Assembly: GCF_002847525.1 (NCBI RefSeq)
Contig: NZ_PKKM01000004.1
Location: 147,089-211,088, forward strand
DNA from: Schaalia odontolytica
Lineage (GTDB): Bacteria; Actinomycetota; Actinomycetes; Actinomycetales; Actinomycetaceae
Reading direction: 5' to 3'
DNA length: 64,000 bases
In this document: positions 23,155-31,900 of the stretch, one piece after another
How positions within the stretch are numbered: position 1 is the stretch's first letter
How the letters are laid out: each line of letters opens with the position of its first letter
Made by a program: the position numbers and the translations under genes
Notes under the pieces: model-generated
Seen by the model: only the letters and a program-made list of their open reading frames with translations
Database searches by the model: none
Told to the model about the DNA's origin: nothing

Positions 23155-24726
23155 TCACTCCCACTCGATGGTGGCCGGGGGCTTGGAGGTCACGTCGAGG
23201 ACGACACGGTTGACCTCGGGCACCGAGTTGGTGATGCGCGTGGAGATGCGGGCCAGGACGTCGTAGGGCAGGCGCGTCCAGTCGGCCGTCATCGCGTCCT
23301 CGGAGGACACGGGGCGCAGCACGATCGGGTGACCGTAGGTGCGGCCGTCACCCTGGACGCCCACGGAACGCACGTCGGCGAGCAGGACGACCGGGCACTG
23401 CCAGATCTCCTGATCCAGGCCGGCCGCCGTGAGCTCCTCGCGGGCGATCAGGTCGGCGGCGCGCAGGATGTCCAGGCGCTCGCGCGTGACCTCGCCGATG
23501 ATGCGGATGCCGAGGCCGGGGCCCGGGAAGGGCTGGCGGTTCACCAGGTAGTCGGGCAGGCCCAGCTCGCGACCGACCGCGCGCACCTCGTCCTTGAAGA
23601 GGGTACGCAGGGGCTCGACCAGCTCGAAGGTCATATCCTCGGGCAGGCCGCCCACGTTGTGGTGGCTCTTGATGTTGGCCGCCCCCTCGCCGCCGCCGGA
23701 CTCGACGACGTCGGGGTACAGGGTGCCCTGGACGAGGAACTTCACCTCGCCGCCGGCGGCGCCGATCTCTTCGATGACCTGCTTCTGGGCGGCCTCGAAG
23801 GAGCGGATGAACTCGCGGCCAATGATCTTACGCTTCGCCTCGGGCTCGGTGACGCCGGCCAGGGCGGACAGGAAGCGCTCGGACTCGTCGCACGTGATGA
23901 CGCGAATACCCATGCCGCGCGCGTAGTCGTTCTCGACCTGCTCACGCTCGCCCGCACGCAGCAGGCCGTGGTCGATAAAGAAGCAGGTCAGCTGATCGCC
24001 GACAGCCTTGTGCACGAGGGCCGCAGCCACGGAGGAGTCCACGCCGCCGGACAGGGCGCAGATGACCTGCGCGTCGCCGACCTGCTCGCGGATCTTCTCA
24101 ACCTGCTCATCCACGATGGAACCGGCGGTCCACGTGGGTTCCAGGCCCGCACCCTCGTACAGGAAGTTCTTCAGCGCGTCCTGGCCGAACTGGGAGTGGC
24201 CCACCTCGGGGTGCCACTGCAGGCCGTAGAGGCGACGCTCACGCGACTCGAAGGCCGCGACGGGGGTCTCGGTGGTCGACGCGGTGACGGTGAAGCCCTC
24301 GGGCGCGCCCTGGACAGCGTCGCCGTGGCTCATCCACACGATCTGGTCGTCGGGGGTGCCGCTGAACAGGCAGGAGTCACCGGCAACGGTGGCCTCGGTG
24401 TGCCCGTACTCGCGGGTGCCCGTGCGACCGACCGTGCCGCCGAGGGTGTGGGCCATGGTCTGGAAGCCATAGCAGATGCCCAGGACGGGCACACCGGCCT
24501 CGAAGATCGCAGGATCGACGGAGGGCGCACCCTCCTCGTACACGGAGGACGGACCGCCGGACAGGATGATGGCGGCGGGCTCCTTGGCGAGCATGTCCGC
24601 CACGCTCATGGTGTGGGGGACGATCTCGGAGTAGACGTTGGCCTCACGCACGCGGCGCGCGATCAGCTGGGCATACTGCGCGCCGAAGTCGACGACGAGG
24701 ACGGGGTGCATGTCAGAAGCGTTCAC
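23155..24726 (-). CDS. guaA: GMP synthase (glutamine-hydrolysing)
   Basis: A 523-residue enzyme making GMP from XMP, ATP and glutamine. The class I amidotransferase half has [15 protein letters not shown] with the nucleophile Cys. The ATP-pyrophosphatase half has [20 protein letters not shown] (P-loop SGGVDSS). The C-terminal dimerisation domain ends in [17 protein letters not shown], the conserved terminus. The start is either GTG 24726, with TACCAT 7 bp upstream as a leaderless promoter, or ATG 24711; no Shine-Dalgarno decides. The nearest neighbour on the same strand is bioY, 136 bp upstream. Confidence 0.95.
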   Translation of the reverse strand: MNASDMHPVLVVDFGAQYAQLIARRVREANVYSEIVPHTMSVADMLAKEPAAIILSGGPSSVYEEGAPSVDPAIFEAGVPVLGICYGFQTMAHTLGGTVGRTGTREYGHTEATVAGDSCLFSGTPDDQIVWMSHGDAVQGAPEGFTVTASTTETPVAAFESRERRLYGLQWHPEVGHSQFGQDALKNFLYEGAGLEPTWTAGSIVDEQVEKIREQVGDAQVICALSGGVDSSVAAALVHKAVGDQLTCFFIDHGLLRAGEREQVENDYARGMGIRVITCDESERFLSALAGVTEPEAKRKIIGREFIRSFEAAQKQVIEEIGAAGGEVKFLVQGTLYPDVVESGGGEGAANIKSHHNVGGLPEDMTFELVEPLRTLFKDEVRAVGRELGLPDYLVNRQPFPGPGLGIRIIGEVTRERLDILRAADLIAREELTAAGLDQEIWQCPVVLLADVRSVGVQGDGRTYGHPIVLRPVSSEDAMTADWTRLPYDVLARISTRITNSVPEVNRVVLDVTSKPPATIEWE

Positions 24727-24862
24727 CCTGCCAATGGTACCCGCGCGCGCCCCGCCCCGTCGCGCTCCATTACGCATGTCACCACTGCGCACGGCGGATA
24801 CGGCGACGGCCCCGCCCCCGGGTAGGGACGAGGCCGACTCGCGTAACGCTGGAGCGCGCGGC

Positions 24863-25447
24863 TCAGCGGAAGATGGAGCGCAGCACCGGGAAGACGCCGG
24901 TCGCCACGGCGGCCTTAACCAGGTCGCCGATGATGAAGGGAACGAAGCCCTTCATCAGACCCTGCTCGATCGTCATGTGCGCGAAGGGGATCATCCAGGC
25001 CAGGCCCAGGATGTACACGGAGAACAGGGAGACGACGGCGGTCGGCGCCATGGTGACAATGCGGCGGTCGGCGCCACGCTGGGCTGCCAGGCCGGCGATC
25101 GCGGCGACGAGGAGGTAGCCGAGGATGTAGCCGAAGGAGGGGAAGGCCCAGCCGACGTTCGTGCCGGTGAAGACCGGGGCGCCGGCGATGCCAAGAATCA
25201 CGTACGTCGCGACGGAGGCGAGGCCTCGGCGCGCACCGAGGGTCGTGCCGACCGAGAGCGCACCGAGCGTGCCGAGCGAGACGGGCACGGGGGTGAAGGG
25301 CAGCGGGATAGAGATGCGAGCCAGGACGATCATGGCGATCGTTCCGGCGGCAACCAGCGCGATCTCGCGGGCGATCGTGCCACCGAGGCGGTCGGCGAGG
25401 ACGCGGTTCTCGCGCGCGGCGACGGGGGAAGCGGTCAGGGTGGTCAT
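24863..25447 (-). CDS. bioY: Biotin transporter BioY
   Basis: A 194-residue S-component of an ECF biotin transporter with six membrane helices. [20 protein letters not shown], then [20 protein letters not shown] and [14 protein letters not shown] are family signatures. No bioMN genes adjoin, so it may work alone or with a shared ECF module. GAAAGG sits 6 bp before the ATG. A short palindrome lies 34 bp upstream (25481-25493). Confidence 0.92.
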   Translation of the reverse strand: MTTLTASPVAARENRVLADRLGGTIAREIALVAAGTIAMIVLARISIPLPFTPVPVSLGTLGALSVGTTLGARRGLASVATYVILGIAGAPVFTGTNVGWAFPSFGYILGYLLVAAIAGLAAQRGADRRIVTMAPTAVVSLFSVYILGLAWMIPFAHMTIEQGLMKGFVPFIIGDLVKAAVATGVFPVLRSIFR

Positions 25448-25480
25448 GCGATACCTTTCAACAGGGCCAACGGCCTTTAA

Positions 25481-25493
25481 TTCAATACTTGAA
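25481..25493. promoter_or_regulatory. Palindrome upstream of bioY (operator candidate)
   Basis: TTCAA-TAC-TTGAA, perfect 5-3-5 symmetry in an AT-rich island (TTAATTCAATACTTGAACGA) where the bioY promoter must lie. A biotin regulator (BirA/BioQ type) is a reasonable guess, not shown. Confidence 0.45.
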
Positions 25494-25540
25494 CGATATG
25501 CTGCCCCGGCTCCCCTGTCAACCACAGACACCAAGATCTC

Positions 25541-25573
25541 AGGGGGCGAGCGCCACACCGGCGCTCGCCCCCT
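25541..25573 (-). terminator. purH terminator
   Basis: AGGGGGCGAGCGCC pairs perfectly with GGCGCTCGCCCCCT over a 5-base loop, 22 bp beyond the purH stop. Confidence 0.75.
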
Positions 25574-25594
25574 GGAGCCCATGAACGGGAATGA

Positions 25595-27436
25595 TCAGTG
25601 CGCGAAGTGGCGCGTGCCCGTCAGGTACATCGTGATGCCCGCGGCGTTCGCCGCATCGATCGACTCCTGGTCACGCACGGAACCACCGGGCTGGACGACG
25701 GCCTTGACGCCGGCATCGATGAGCACCTGCAGGCCATCCGCGAAGGGGAAGAACGCATCCGACGCGGCAACCGCGCCGATGGAACGCTGCTCGGGAGCCT
25801 CGGCCACAACCTCGGAGGCGCGAGCACCGCCCGCACTGTCCACGGCGGAGGCCGCCGCGTCACCCGTCGAGCGCGAGCCCAGCGTGTTCGCACGCTCAAC
25901 CGCCAGCTTGCAGGAGTCCACGCGGTTCACCTGGCCCATGCCAACGCCCACCGAGGCGCCATCCTTGACCAGCAGGATCGCATTCGAACGAACCGCGCGC
26001 ACCGTGCGCCACGCGAACTCCAGGTCCGCCAGCGTCGCCTCGTCGGCGGGAGCGCCGGCCGCGAGCGTCCAGTTCTCCGGGGAATCGCCCGGCGCGTCGA
26101 TGTCGTCGCGCTCCTGGACCAGCAGGCCGCCGCTGATCTGCTTGAACTCGTACGAGCCGCGAGCCGGGGGCTCAACCTGCAGGACGCGCAGGTTCTTCTT
26201 CGCGCTCAGCACCTCGAGCGCGCCCTCCTCGTAGTCGGGGGCCAGCACGACCTCGGTGAAGATCGGGACGATCTGGCGGGCCAGCTCCACGCTCACCGGG
26301 CGATTCACGGCGATCACGCCGCCAAACGCCGACACGGGGTCGCAGGCATGCGCGAGGCGGTGCGCCTCGGCCACATCGTCGGCCACCGCGATACCGCAGG
26401 GGTTCGCGTGCTTGATGATCGCGACGCAGGGGCGCTCGTGATCGTAGGCGGCGCGCAGGGCGGCGTCGCCATCCGTGTAGTTGTTGTAGCTCATGGCCTT
26501 GCCGTGCAGCTGGCGCGCGTTCGCGATGCCCGGGACCAAGGCCTCGTCGTCGGCATCCTCGTCCTCGAAGGACTCATCGATCTCGCGGTACACGGCAGCG
26601 CCCTGGTGCGGATTCTCGCCGTAGCGCAGCGACTCCACGCGCTCGAACGCGTCGGCGACGAACACGGGCATACCCGAGGTCTGCCCCTCCTCCTCGGGGA
26701 CGTCCACCACGTAGTCTTCCTCGGTCTGGTAGCCCAGCGACTCCAGGAAGGCCGCGTCGGAGGCATCCAGGTGGGTCTCGGCGGCATCGTCGAGTGTCTC
26801 GCGCACGTCCTCGAGATCCAGCTCGTCGGCCAGCCAACCGGCAATCGCCAGGTCGTAGGTCGCCGTGTGGGCGAAGGCCTCGGCGGCCAGCACGCGGCGC
26901 TGCTCGAGGGTGAAGCCCTCCCCCGCCACGGCCTCGGCTACATCCGCGTAGCGCTCCGGGGAGGTCACGACCGCGACCGACGGGTGATTCTTCGCGGCGG
27001 CACGCACCATGGACGGGCCACCGATGTCGATCTGCTCGACGCACTCATCGAAGGACGCGCCCGACGCAACCGTGTCCTGGAACGGGTACAGGTTGCACAC
27101 GACCAGGTCAAAGGCCTTGATGCCCAGCTGGGCGATCTGCTCGCGATGAGCCGCCTTACGCTGATCGGCCAGGATGCCGGAATGAATGAAGGGGTGCAGG
27201 GTCTTCACGCGCCCCTCGAGCACCTCGGGGAAGCCGGTCACGTCGTCGACTGGGGTGACGGCCACGCCTGCCGCCGCAATGCGCGCGGCCGTGGAGCCGG
27301 TGGAGACGATCTCCACGCCGGCCTCGCCAAGGGCGCGGGCAAGATCCTCCAAGCCCGTCTTGTCATACACAGAGATCAGGGCCCGCTTGATAGGGCGCAC
27401 GTCGATGGGTTCCAGGTTGTCCAGGGAGACGGACAT
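25595..27436 (-). CDS. purH: Bifunctional AICAR formyltransferase/IMP cyclohydrolase
   Basis: 613 residues catalysing the last two steps of IMP synthesis. The N-terminal cyclohydrolase shows [19 protein letters not shown] and STGSTA. The transformylase shows [35 protein letters not shown] and [20 protein letters not shown]. The usual length is about 520; extra acidic or Ala/Ser-rich insertions occur after YQTEEDY, after [17 protein letters not shown] and after [10 protein letters not shown]. The ATG at 27436 has GGAGG 4 bp upstream. It follows the PerM-like gene, an order also known in mycobacteria. Confidence 0.95.
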   Translation of the reverse strand: MSVSLDNLEPIDVRPIKRALISVYDKTGLEDLARALGEAGVEIVSTGSTAARIAAAGVAVTPVDDVTGFPEVLEGRVKTLHPFIHSGILADQRKAAHREQIAQLGIKAFDLVVCNLYPFQDTVASGASFDECVEQIDIGGPSMVRAAAKNHPSVAVVTSPERYADVAEAVAGEGFTLEQRRVLAAEAFAHTATYDLAIAGWLADELDLEDVRETLDDAAETHLDASDAAFLESLGYQTEEDYVVDVPEEEGQTSGMPVFVADAFERVESLRYGENPHQGAAVYREIDESFEDEDADDEALVPGIANARQLHGKAMSYNNYTDGDAALRAAYDHERPCVAIIKHANPCGIAVADDVAEAHRLAHACDPVSAFGGVIAVNRPVSVELARQIVPIFTEVVLAPDYEEGALEVLSAKKNLRVLQVEPPARGSYEFKQISGGLLVQERDDIDAPGDSPENWTLAAGAPADEATLADLEFAWRTVRAVRSNAILLVKDGASVGVGMGQVNRVDSCKLAVERANTLGSRSTGDAAASAVDSAGGARASEVVAEAPEQRSIGAVAASDAFFPFADGLQVLIDAGVKAVVQPGGSVRDQESIDAANAAGITMYLTGTRHFAH

Positions 27437-27547
27437 AGTTCCTCCAGGTTGAGACCAAACCCAGGCGCCCAGGCGGGCGACGCCTCGCGGGAAATGCGGC
27501 CGCTCCCCGGTGGTCATCCACCCTCGCCAGTCGCGGCGACTCCCAGT

Positions 27548-29065
27548 CTAGTTCAGGCCCTCGCGCCGCGTCGCCTTCGCCTCGGGGTCTTCCTCGTCAC
27601 CTTCAGCCTGGACCGGTTCGATGTCCGCGGCATCCTCGGCGGCAGTTTCGCAAGTGTCCTTAGGCATCTCGTCCGCGTCCTGCTCGTCCGCGTCGGCCAC
27701 CGCTTCGAGATCCTCGGCCTCGTCGGCGCTTGCGTCCGCGTCGCCGGGTTCCTCGGGTTCGGAAGCCTCAGCCCAGGCCTCGTCCGTCGTCGAGGCGCCG
27801 GCCCCCACGCGGGACGCACGCTCGGCAGCGCGGCGGCGCAGGGCCTCACCCTCGTTGCGCACACGACCGGCACCCTCGCCGAGGAGGGCGCGAGTCGTCG
27901 GGTGGCTCGCCAGGGCGATGATCAAGGCAGGCAGGGCAATCTCGAGCACGAGAGCGAGCGTCACCCACCCCACGCGCGGGCCCATCGACGACAGGCGCAC
28001 GGAGCCCATGCTCATCGTCGCGCTCCACATCCACAGGGCCGTCACCGAGGCGACGATCACCGAGGACAGGACACCCTGGGCAGTCTGGTGCAGCAGGTGC
28101 TCACGACGGAACGACCGCGACGCGACAACACCAAGGCCAATGCCCAACATGATCGGCGCAAGAATCACCCACATGCCGGGGGCCGTCTCCGGGACGGCTC
28201 CAAGGAGCGGAATCGGCGGAATCGGGCCGGTGCCCGCCACCACCGGAGAATGCAGCGAATCCGTCGCCGTCAGGAAACCCGCGCCCGACCACCAGGAGGC
28301 AGCCCACGCCATGACCGTGGGCGCAAAAAGCAGCTGAGCCCCCACGATAAAAGCGGTATCCGCGCCCGAGGCAGCACCCAGAATCTCCTGGATCCCAGCC
28401 ATGCGGCTCCACCCCGCCACGAGCGCAATCACCGACGCCACCGCAGACGCAGCAACGAGCGCGAGGACCGACAGGCCTCCCAGCTTCAGGCCACCCGAAA
28501 TCCAGTGCTGCATCGACGGGGCCTCATTGTCGCGCGAATACCCCGACGCAACGAACCACACCGATCCGATCAGCGGAATCAGAATCGCGCCGAGCGTGCC
28601 CGTCCACCAGTGCGAATAGATGCCCGACGCGCCCGCCAGCAGCCAGGAGGTGAGAAGAAAACCAGGCACCGCGAACAGCGCCGCGCTGCGCGGGAAACCA
28701 GCCGTGTTACGCAGCAGGAGCCGCACCAGCACGATCAGCAGGGCGCCCACCAGCGTCGGAATCGCGCGGTAATGCACTCCCCCAACCACCGACGTTCCGC
28801 CAATGACAGCGGCCCACAGGTCACCACCCAGGCCGAGAGCATCACGCGGCGTCGTGTCATTCATCCACGAGTTCGAACGCAGCGTCAGGTACGCGATCAT
28901 CGTGAACACCGTGATCAGCGCCCAGCCCGCAAAGGCCGCCTCAATGCCCGCGAGCACACCGCGCGCCCACCCCTGCGGGACGGCCACACGGATCGTCGCC
29001 CGGTCCGGCACGTACGTGGTCGTGGTCCGCCGGGGGCTGGGTACTTCTCTGATGCGCTCGCTCAC
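27548..29065 (-). CDS. PerM-like polytopic membrane protein (DUF6350 type)
   Basis: 505 residues with about ten membrane spans in residues 38-405 (LIVLVRLLLRNTAGFPRS, SWWSGAGFLTATDSLHSPVV) and a soluble, very acidic C-terminal tail (about 440-505). In mycobacteria a similar protein, PerM, is linked to cell division and sits just before purN-purH. Here it sits directly upstream of purH with no purN between. Assignment rests on this synteny plus topology. The start is GTG at 29065, without a Shine-Dalgarno, possibly leaderless. Confidence 0.7.
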   Translation of the reverse strand: MSERIREVPSPRRTTTTYVPDRATIRVAVPQGWARGVLAGIEAAFAGWALITVFTMIAYLTLRSNSWMNDTTPRDALGLGGDLWAAVIGGTSVVGGVHYRAIPTLVGALLIVLVRLLLRNTAGFPRSAALFAVPGFLLTSWLLAGASGIYSHWWTGTLGAILIPLIGSVWFVASGYSRDNEAPSMQHWISGGLKLGGLSVLALVAASAVASVIALVAGWSRMAGIQEILGAASGADTAFIVGAQLLFAPTVMAWAASWWSGAGFLTATDSLHSPVVAGTGPIPPIPLLGAVPETAPGMWVILAPIMLGIGLGVVASRSFRREHLLHQTAQGVLSSVIVASVTALWMWSATMSMGSVRLSSMGPRVGWVTLALVLEIALPALIIALASHPTTRALLGEGAGRVRNEGEALRRRAAERASRVGAGASTTDEAWAEASEPEEPGDADASADEAEDLEAVADADEQDADEMPKDTCETAAEDAADIEPVQAEGDEEDPEAKATRREGLN

Positions 29066-29081
29066 AGGCCCATAGTGTCAG

Positions 29082-29124
29082 AATCGGCCCGGGGCCGCGA
29101 CGCTGCGCGCCGACCCCGGGCCGA
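29082..29124 (-). terminator. Terminator after sucCD
   Basis: AATCGGCCCGGGG pairs perfectly with CCCCGGGCCGATT, starting 14 bp past the sucD stop and ending in TTTG on the minus-strand side. It also lies upstream of the PerM-like gene. Confidence 0.7.
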
Positions 29125-29138
29125 TTTGTGCTGTGACG

Positions 29139-30059
29139 TTAGCGCGAGAGGATCTCGCGCGCGATCTGCGCCGTCTGCGAAGGGGTGCGACCCACGCGCA
29201 CGCCCACGGCCTCGAGCGCCTCCGCCTTCGCGGCAGCCGTACCGGACGAGCCGGACACGATCGCGCCCGCGTGGCCCATGGTCTTACCCTCGGGGGCCGT
29301 GAAGCCCGCGATGTAGGCGACGACGGGCTTGGTCATGTTCTCCTGGATCCAGGCGGCCGCACGCTCCTCGGCGTCACCACCAATCTCACCGATCATGATG
29401 ACGAGGTCGGTGTCCGGGTCAGCCTCAAAAGCCGCCAGCGCGTCGATGTGGGTGGTGCCCACAACCGGGTCGCCGCCGATACCCAGGCACGTCGTGAAGC
29501 CGAAATCGCGCAGCTCGTACATGAGCTGGTAGGTCAGCGTGCCCGACTTGGAGACGAGGCCGAGGCGGCCCGGTCCCGTAATGTCCGCCGGGGTGATGCC
29601 CAGGTTCGCCTGCCCGGGCGAGATGATGCCGGGGCAGTTCGGGCCGATCAGGCGCACGCCCGCCGCGAGCGCGCGCTCGACGACAATCGTGGAATCCTGG
29701 ACGGGAATGCCCTCGGTGATGAGGACGATCGTTTCGATGCCCGCGTCGATGGCCTCGAGGGCGGCGCCCTTCGCGAAGGCCGGGGGCACGAAGATGACGG
29801 AGGCGTTCGCGCCGGTGGCCTCGCGGGCCTCGGCGACCGTGCCGAAGACGGGGACCTCGACCTGGCCGTCGGTCACCTTGTCGGCGCCCGGGCCGTAGCC
29901 CTGCACGTCGAAGGTGACGGTCGTGCCGGCCTTGCGCGGGTTCGTGCCGCCCACGATGGCCGTGCCGGCGCTCAGCATGCGCTGGGTGTGCTTGCGGCCC
30001 TCGGCGCCGGTCATGCCCTGGACGATGACCCGGGTGTCAGAGTTGACGAAGATAGTCAT
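29139..30059 (-). CDS. sucD: Succinyl-CoA ligase, alpha subunit
   Basis: A 306-residue TCA-cycle enzyme subunit. The CoA-binding fold [20 protein letters not shown] is at the N-terminus. The phospho-His region is [20 protein letters not shown], with His in GHAGAI. It forms a heterodimer with SucC to interconvert succinyl-CoA and succinate with nucleotide. The start ATG has AGGAGAAC upstream. sucC lies 26 bp upstream, one operon. Confidence 0.96.
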   Translation of the reverse strand: MTIFVNSDTRVIVQGMTGAEGRKHTQRMLSAGTAIVGGTNPRKAGTTVTFDVQGYGPGADKVTDGQVEVPVFGTVAEAREATGANASVIFVPPAFAKGAALEAIDAGIETIVLITEGIPVQDSTIVVERALAAGVRLIGPNCPGIISPGQANLGITPADITGPGRLGLVSKSGTLTYQLMYELRDFGFTTCLGIGGDPVVGTTHIDALAAFEADPDTDLVIMIGEIGGDAEERAAAWIQENMTKPVVAYIAGFTAPEGKTMGHAGAIVSGSSGTAAAKAEALEAVGVRVGRTPSQTAQIAREILSR

Positions 30060-30085
30060 GGTGTTCTCCTGCGGTTCTCGGGTCG

Positions 30086-31273
30086 TTACTTCGACGAGGC
30101 CTGTGCGGCGAGCTCAGCTGCACGCCGGGCCGCGCCGTCCATCGTTTCTTCCATGTGGACGAGCGGGTGCGCAGCCTCGGCAAGAATCGCGCGGCCCTCC
30201 TCGACCTTGTTGCCGTCAAGGCGCACGACGAGGGGCTTCGAGGCCGCGTCGCCCAGCGTCTCGAGCGCGCCGATGATGCCTCGGGCGACCTGGTCGCACG
30301 CGGTGATGCCGCCAAAGACGTTAACGAACACGGAGCGAACCTGCTCGTCGCCGAGGATGATGTCCAGGCCCTTCGCCATGACCTCGGCCGAAGCGCCGCC
30401 GCCGATGTCGAGGAAGTTCGCGGGCTTCATTCCGCCGAACTCCTCGCCGGCCATCGCAACCACGTCGAGCGTCGACATGACCAGGCCCGCGCCGTTACCG
30501 ATGATGCCGACCTGGCCCTCCAGGCGCACGTAGTTAAGCCCGGCTGCCTTCGCTGCGGCCTCGCGCGGATCCTGCGCGGCCACGTCCACCAGCTCGGCGT
30601 GGCCGGGGTGGCGGAAGCGCGCGTTGTCGTCGAGGGTGACCTTGCCGTCGACCGCCCACACGGAGCCGTCGGGGCTGGAGACCAGCGGGTTGACCTCGAC
30701 CAGGGTCGCATCCTCATCACGGTAGACGGTCCACAGGGTTTCGAGGACGGGGGCGATGGCCTCGGCCGTTGCCTCGCCGAAGCCCGCTTCCTTCGCGATG
30801 TGGCGGGCGACCTCGGCGTCGATGCCGACGGTGGGATCGAGGGGGACGCGGGCCAGGGCCTCGGGGCGTTCCTTCGCGAGTGTCTCGATATCCATGCCAC
30901 CTTCGCGCGAACACATCGCCAGGTGGCGGCGGTTCGAGCGATCCAGCAGGATCGAGAAGTAGTATTCGGCGGCAATGTCCGCGCCGACAGCGATCATGAC
31001 CTTCTTGACGATGTGGCCCTTGATGTCGAGGCCGAGGATCGCCTCAGCCTTCTCGTAGGCTTCGTCGGCGGTGTGGGCGAGCTTAACGCCGCCGGCCTTG
31101 CCGCGGCCACCGGTCTTGACCTGCGCCTTGACGACCAGCAGCGACGCACCGTCCGCCAGGAGCTCGCGCGCACCCTCGCGCGCCTCTTCGGGGGTTGACG
31201 CCAGGCGGTAGTCGAGCACGGGCACGCCGTGCTCCTTGAACATCTGCCGGGCCTGATACTCGTAGAGATCCAC
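30086..31273 (-). CDS. sucC: Succinyl-CoA ligase, beta subunit
   Basis: 395 residues with an N-terminal ATP-grasp fold ([20 protein letters not shown]) and the nucleotide-binding segment [19 protein letters not shown]. The C-terminal flavodoxin-like domain holds [13 protein letters not shown] and [19 protein letters not shown]. The start is GTG at 31273, with GGAGG seven bases upstream. It heads sucCD. The 627-bp region upstream carries a dispersed element and hairpin sequences. Confidence 0.96.
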   Translation of the reverse strand: MDLYEYQARQMFKEHGVPVLDYRLASTPEEAREGARELLADGASLLVVKAQVKTGGRGKAGGVKLAHTADEAYEKAEAILGLDIKGHIVKKVMIAVGADIAAEYYFSILLDRSNRRHLAMCSREGGMDIETLAKERPEALARVPLDPTVGIDAEVARHIAKEAGFGEATAEAIAPVLETLWTVYRDEDATLVEVNPLVSSPDGSVWAVDGKVTLDDNARFRHPGHAELVDVAAQDPREAAAKAAGLNYVRLEGQVGIIGNGAGLVMSTLDVVAMAGEEFGGMKPANFLDIGGGASAEVMAKGLDIILGDEQVRSVFVNVFGGITACDQVARGIIGALETLGDAASKPLVVRLDGNKVEEGRAILAEAAHPLVHMEETMDGAARRAAELAAQASSK

Positions 31274-31493
31274 CTTATTCCCTCCGTTGAACGTGGTGTG
31301 GTCAGCGCAATAATTCTAACGTGCGACCGGCATAAACGCGCCATTTCCTCCCATTATCAAGGCTTGTCACGGCCTTGACCAGAAGGCGCTTTCCCTTTGT
31401 CAACGCTTTGCGTTGCGGGGCGGATCGGGGGTCGCATCTCCCGCGTGGCCGGACCGCGGCGCCCGAGGGCAGCAGGCCGGGCCCAGACAAATG

Positions 31494-31599
31494 TCGCATG
31501 CAATTCCCCCACGACACGAATCGATGCACGCTCAAAAACCGCAGAATATCAACGATTAGATTTCAATATTTGAAATACGCTCAGGGGAATTGCATGCGA
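31494..31599. repeat. Palindromic-ended dispersed element, copy 2 of 3
   Basis: 106 bp between perfect 16-bp inverted repeats (31494-31509, 31584-31599; TCGCATGCAATTCCCC). From AACCGC to the right GAATTGC the spacing is 44 bp, as in the other copies. The inner stem is TTCAA-TAT-TTGAA. It lies between sucC and pcrA. Confidence 0.85.
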
Positions 31600-31600
31600 A

Positions 31601-31786
31601 ATTGATGGGCGGTGGCAGGGCCTGGCCGGGCTTCGAGGCGGGGCCTAGCTGCGGCGTCCGTGGGCGGAGGCGGGGCCAGGCCGCGGTGCTGGTCGGCGGC
31701 GGCAGGGCCAGGGCGGGCCTCGAGATCGACCACTCCGAGCGAAGCTCGCGTGTGGCGATCTCGCGGGCGGGCCGCCGCCGACCAGC
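31601..31786. repeat. GC-rich duplicated sequence with a 99-nt hairpin
   Basis: Two related GC-rich segments lie in tandem on the minus strand (CTCGAAGCCCGG... near 31610-31640 and CTCGAGGCCCGC... near 31690-31725). The second is part of a long hairpin, 31688-31786: the outer 15-bp arms are perfect (GCTGGTCGGCGGCGG and complement), the inner arm CGAGC/GCTCG closes on loop GAA, and CGAGATCG/CGATCTCG lie between. No convincing gene is seen in 31600-31900. Confidence 0.55.
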
Positions 31787-31900
31787 ACACACAGCGGCCA
31801 GGCCCATCAAAGCAGGCCAAGCGACGGTCGAAAACCAGCCGGGCCCTCCGGCGCCCGGAACACCCGTGGGACCACAAGCAACCCGGCCCAGCAGGAAACG

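Noticed and set aside
30155..31198. Long frame (347 codons) antisense to sucC, and similar ones opposite guaA, purH, metG, ptsI, scrA, the PspC-domain gene and pcrA
   Set aside because: High-GC third-position bias makes long antisense frames. Their translations are Arg/Val/Gly/His-rich and match no family, while the opposite strand encodes clear conserved enzymes.
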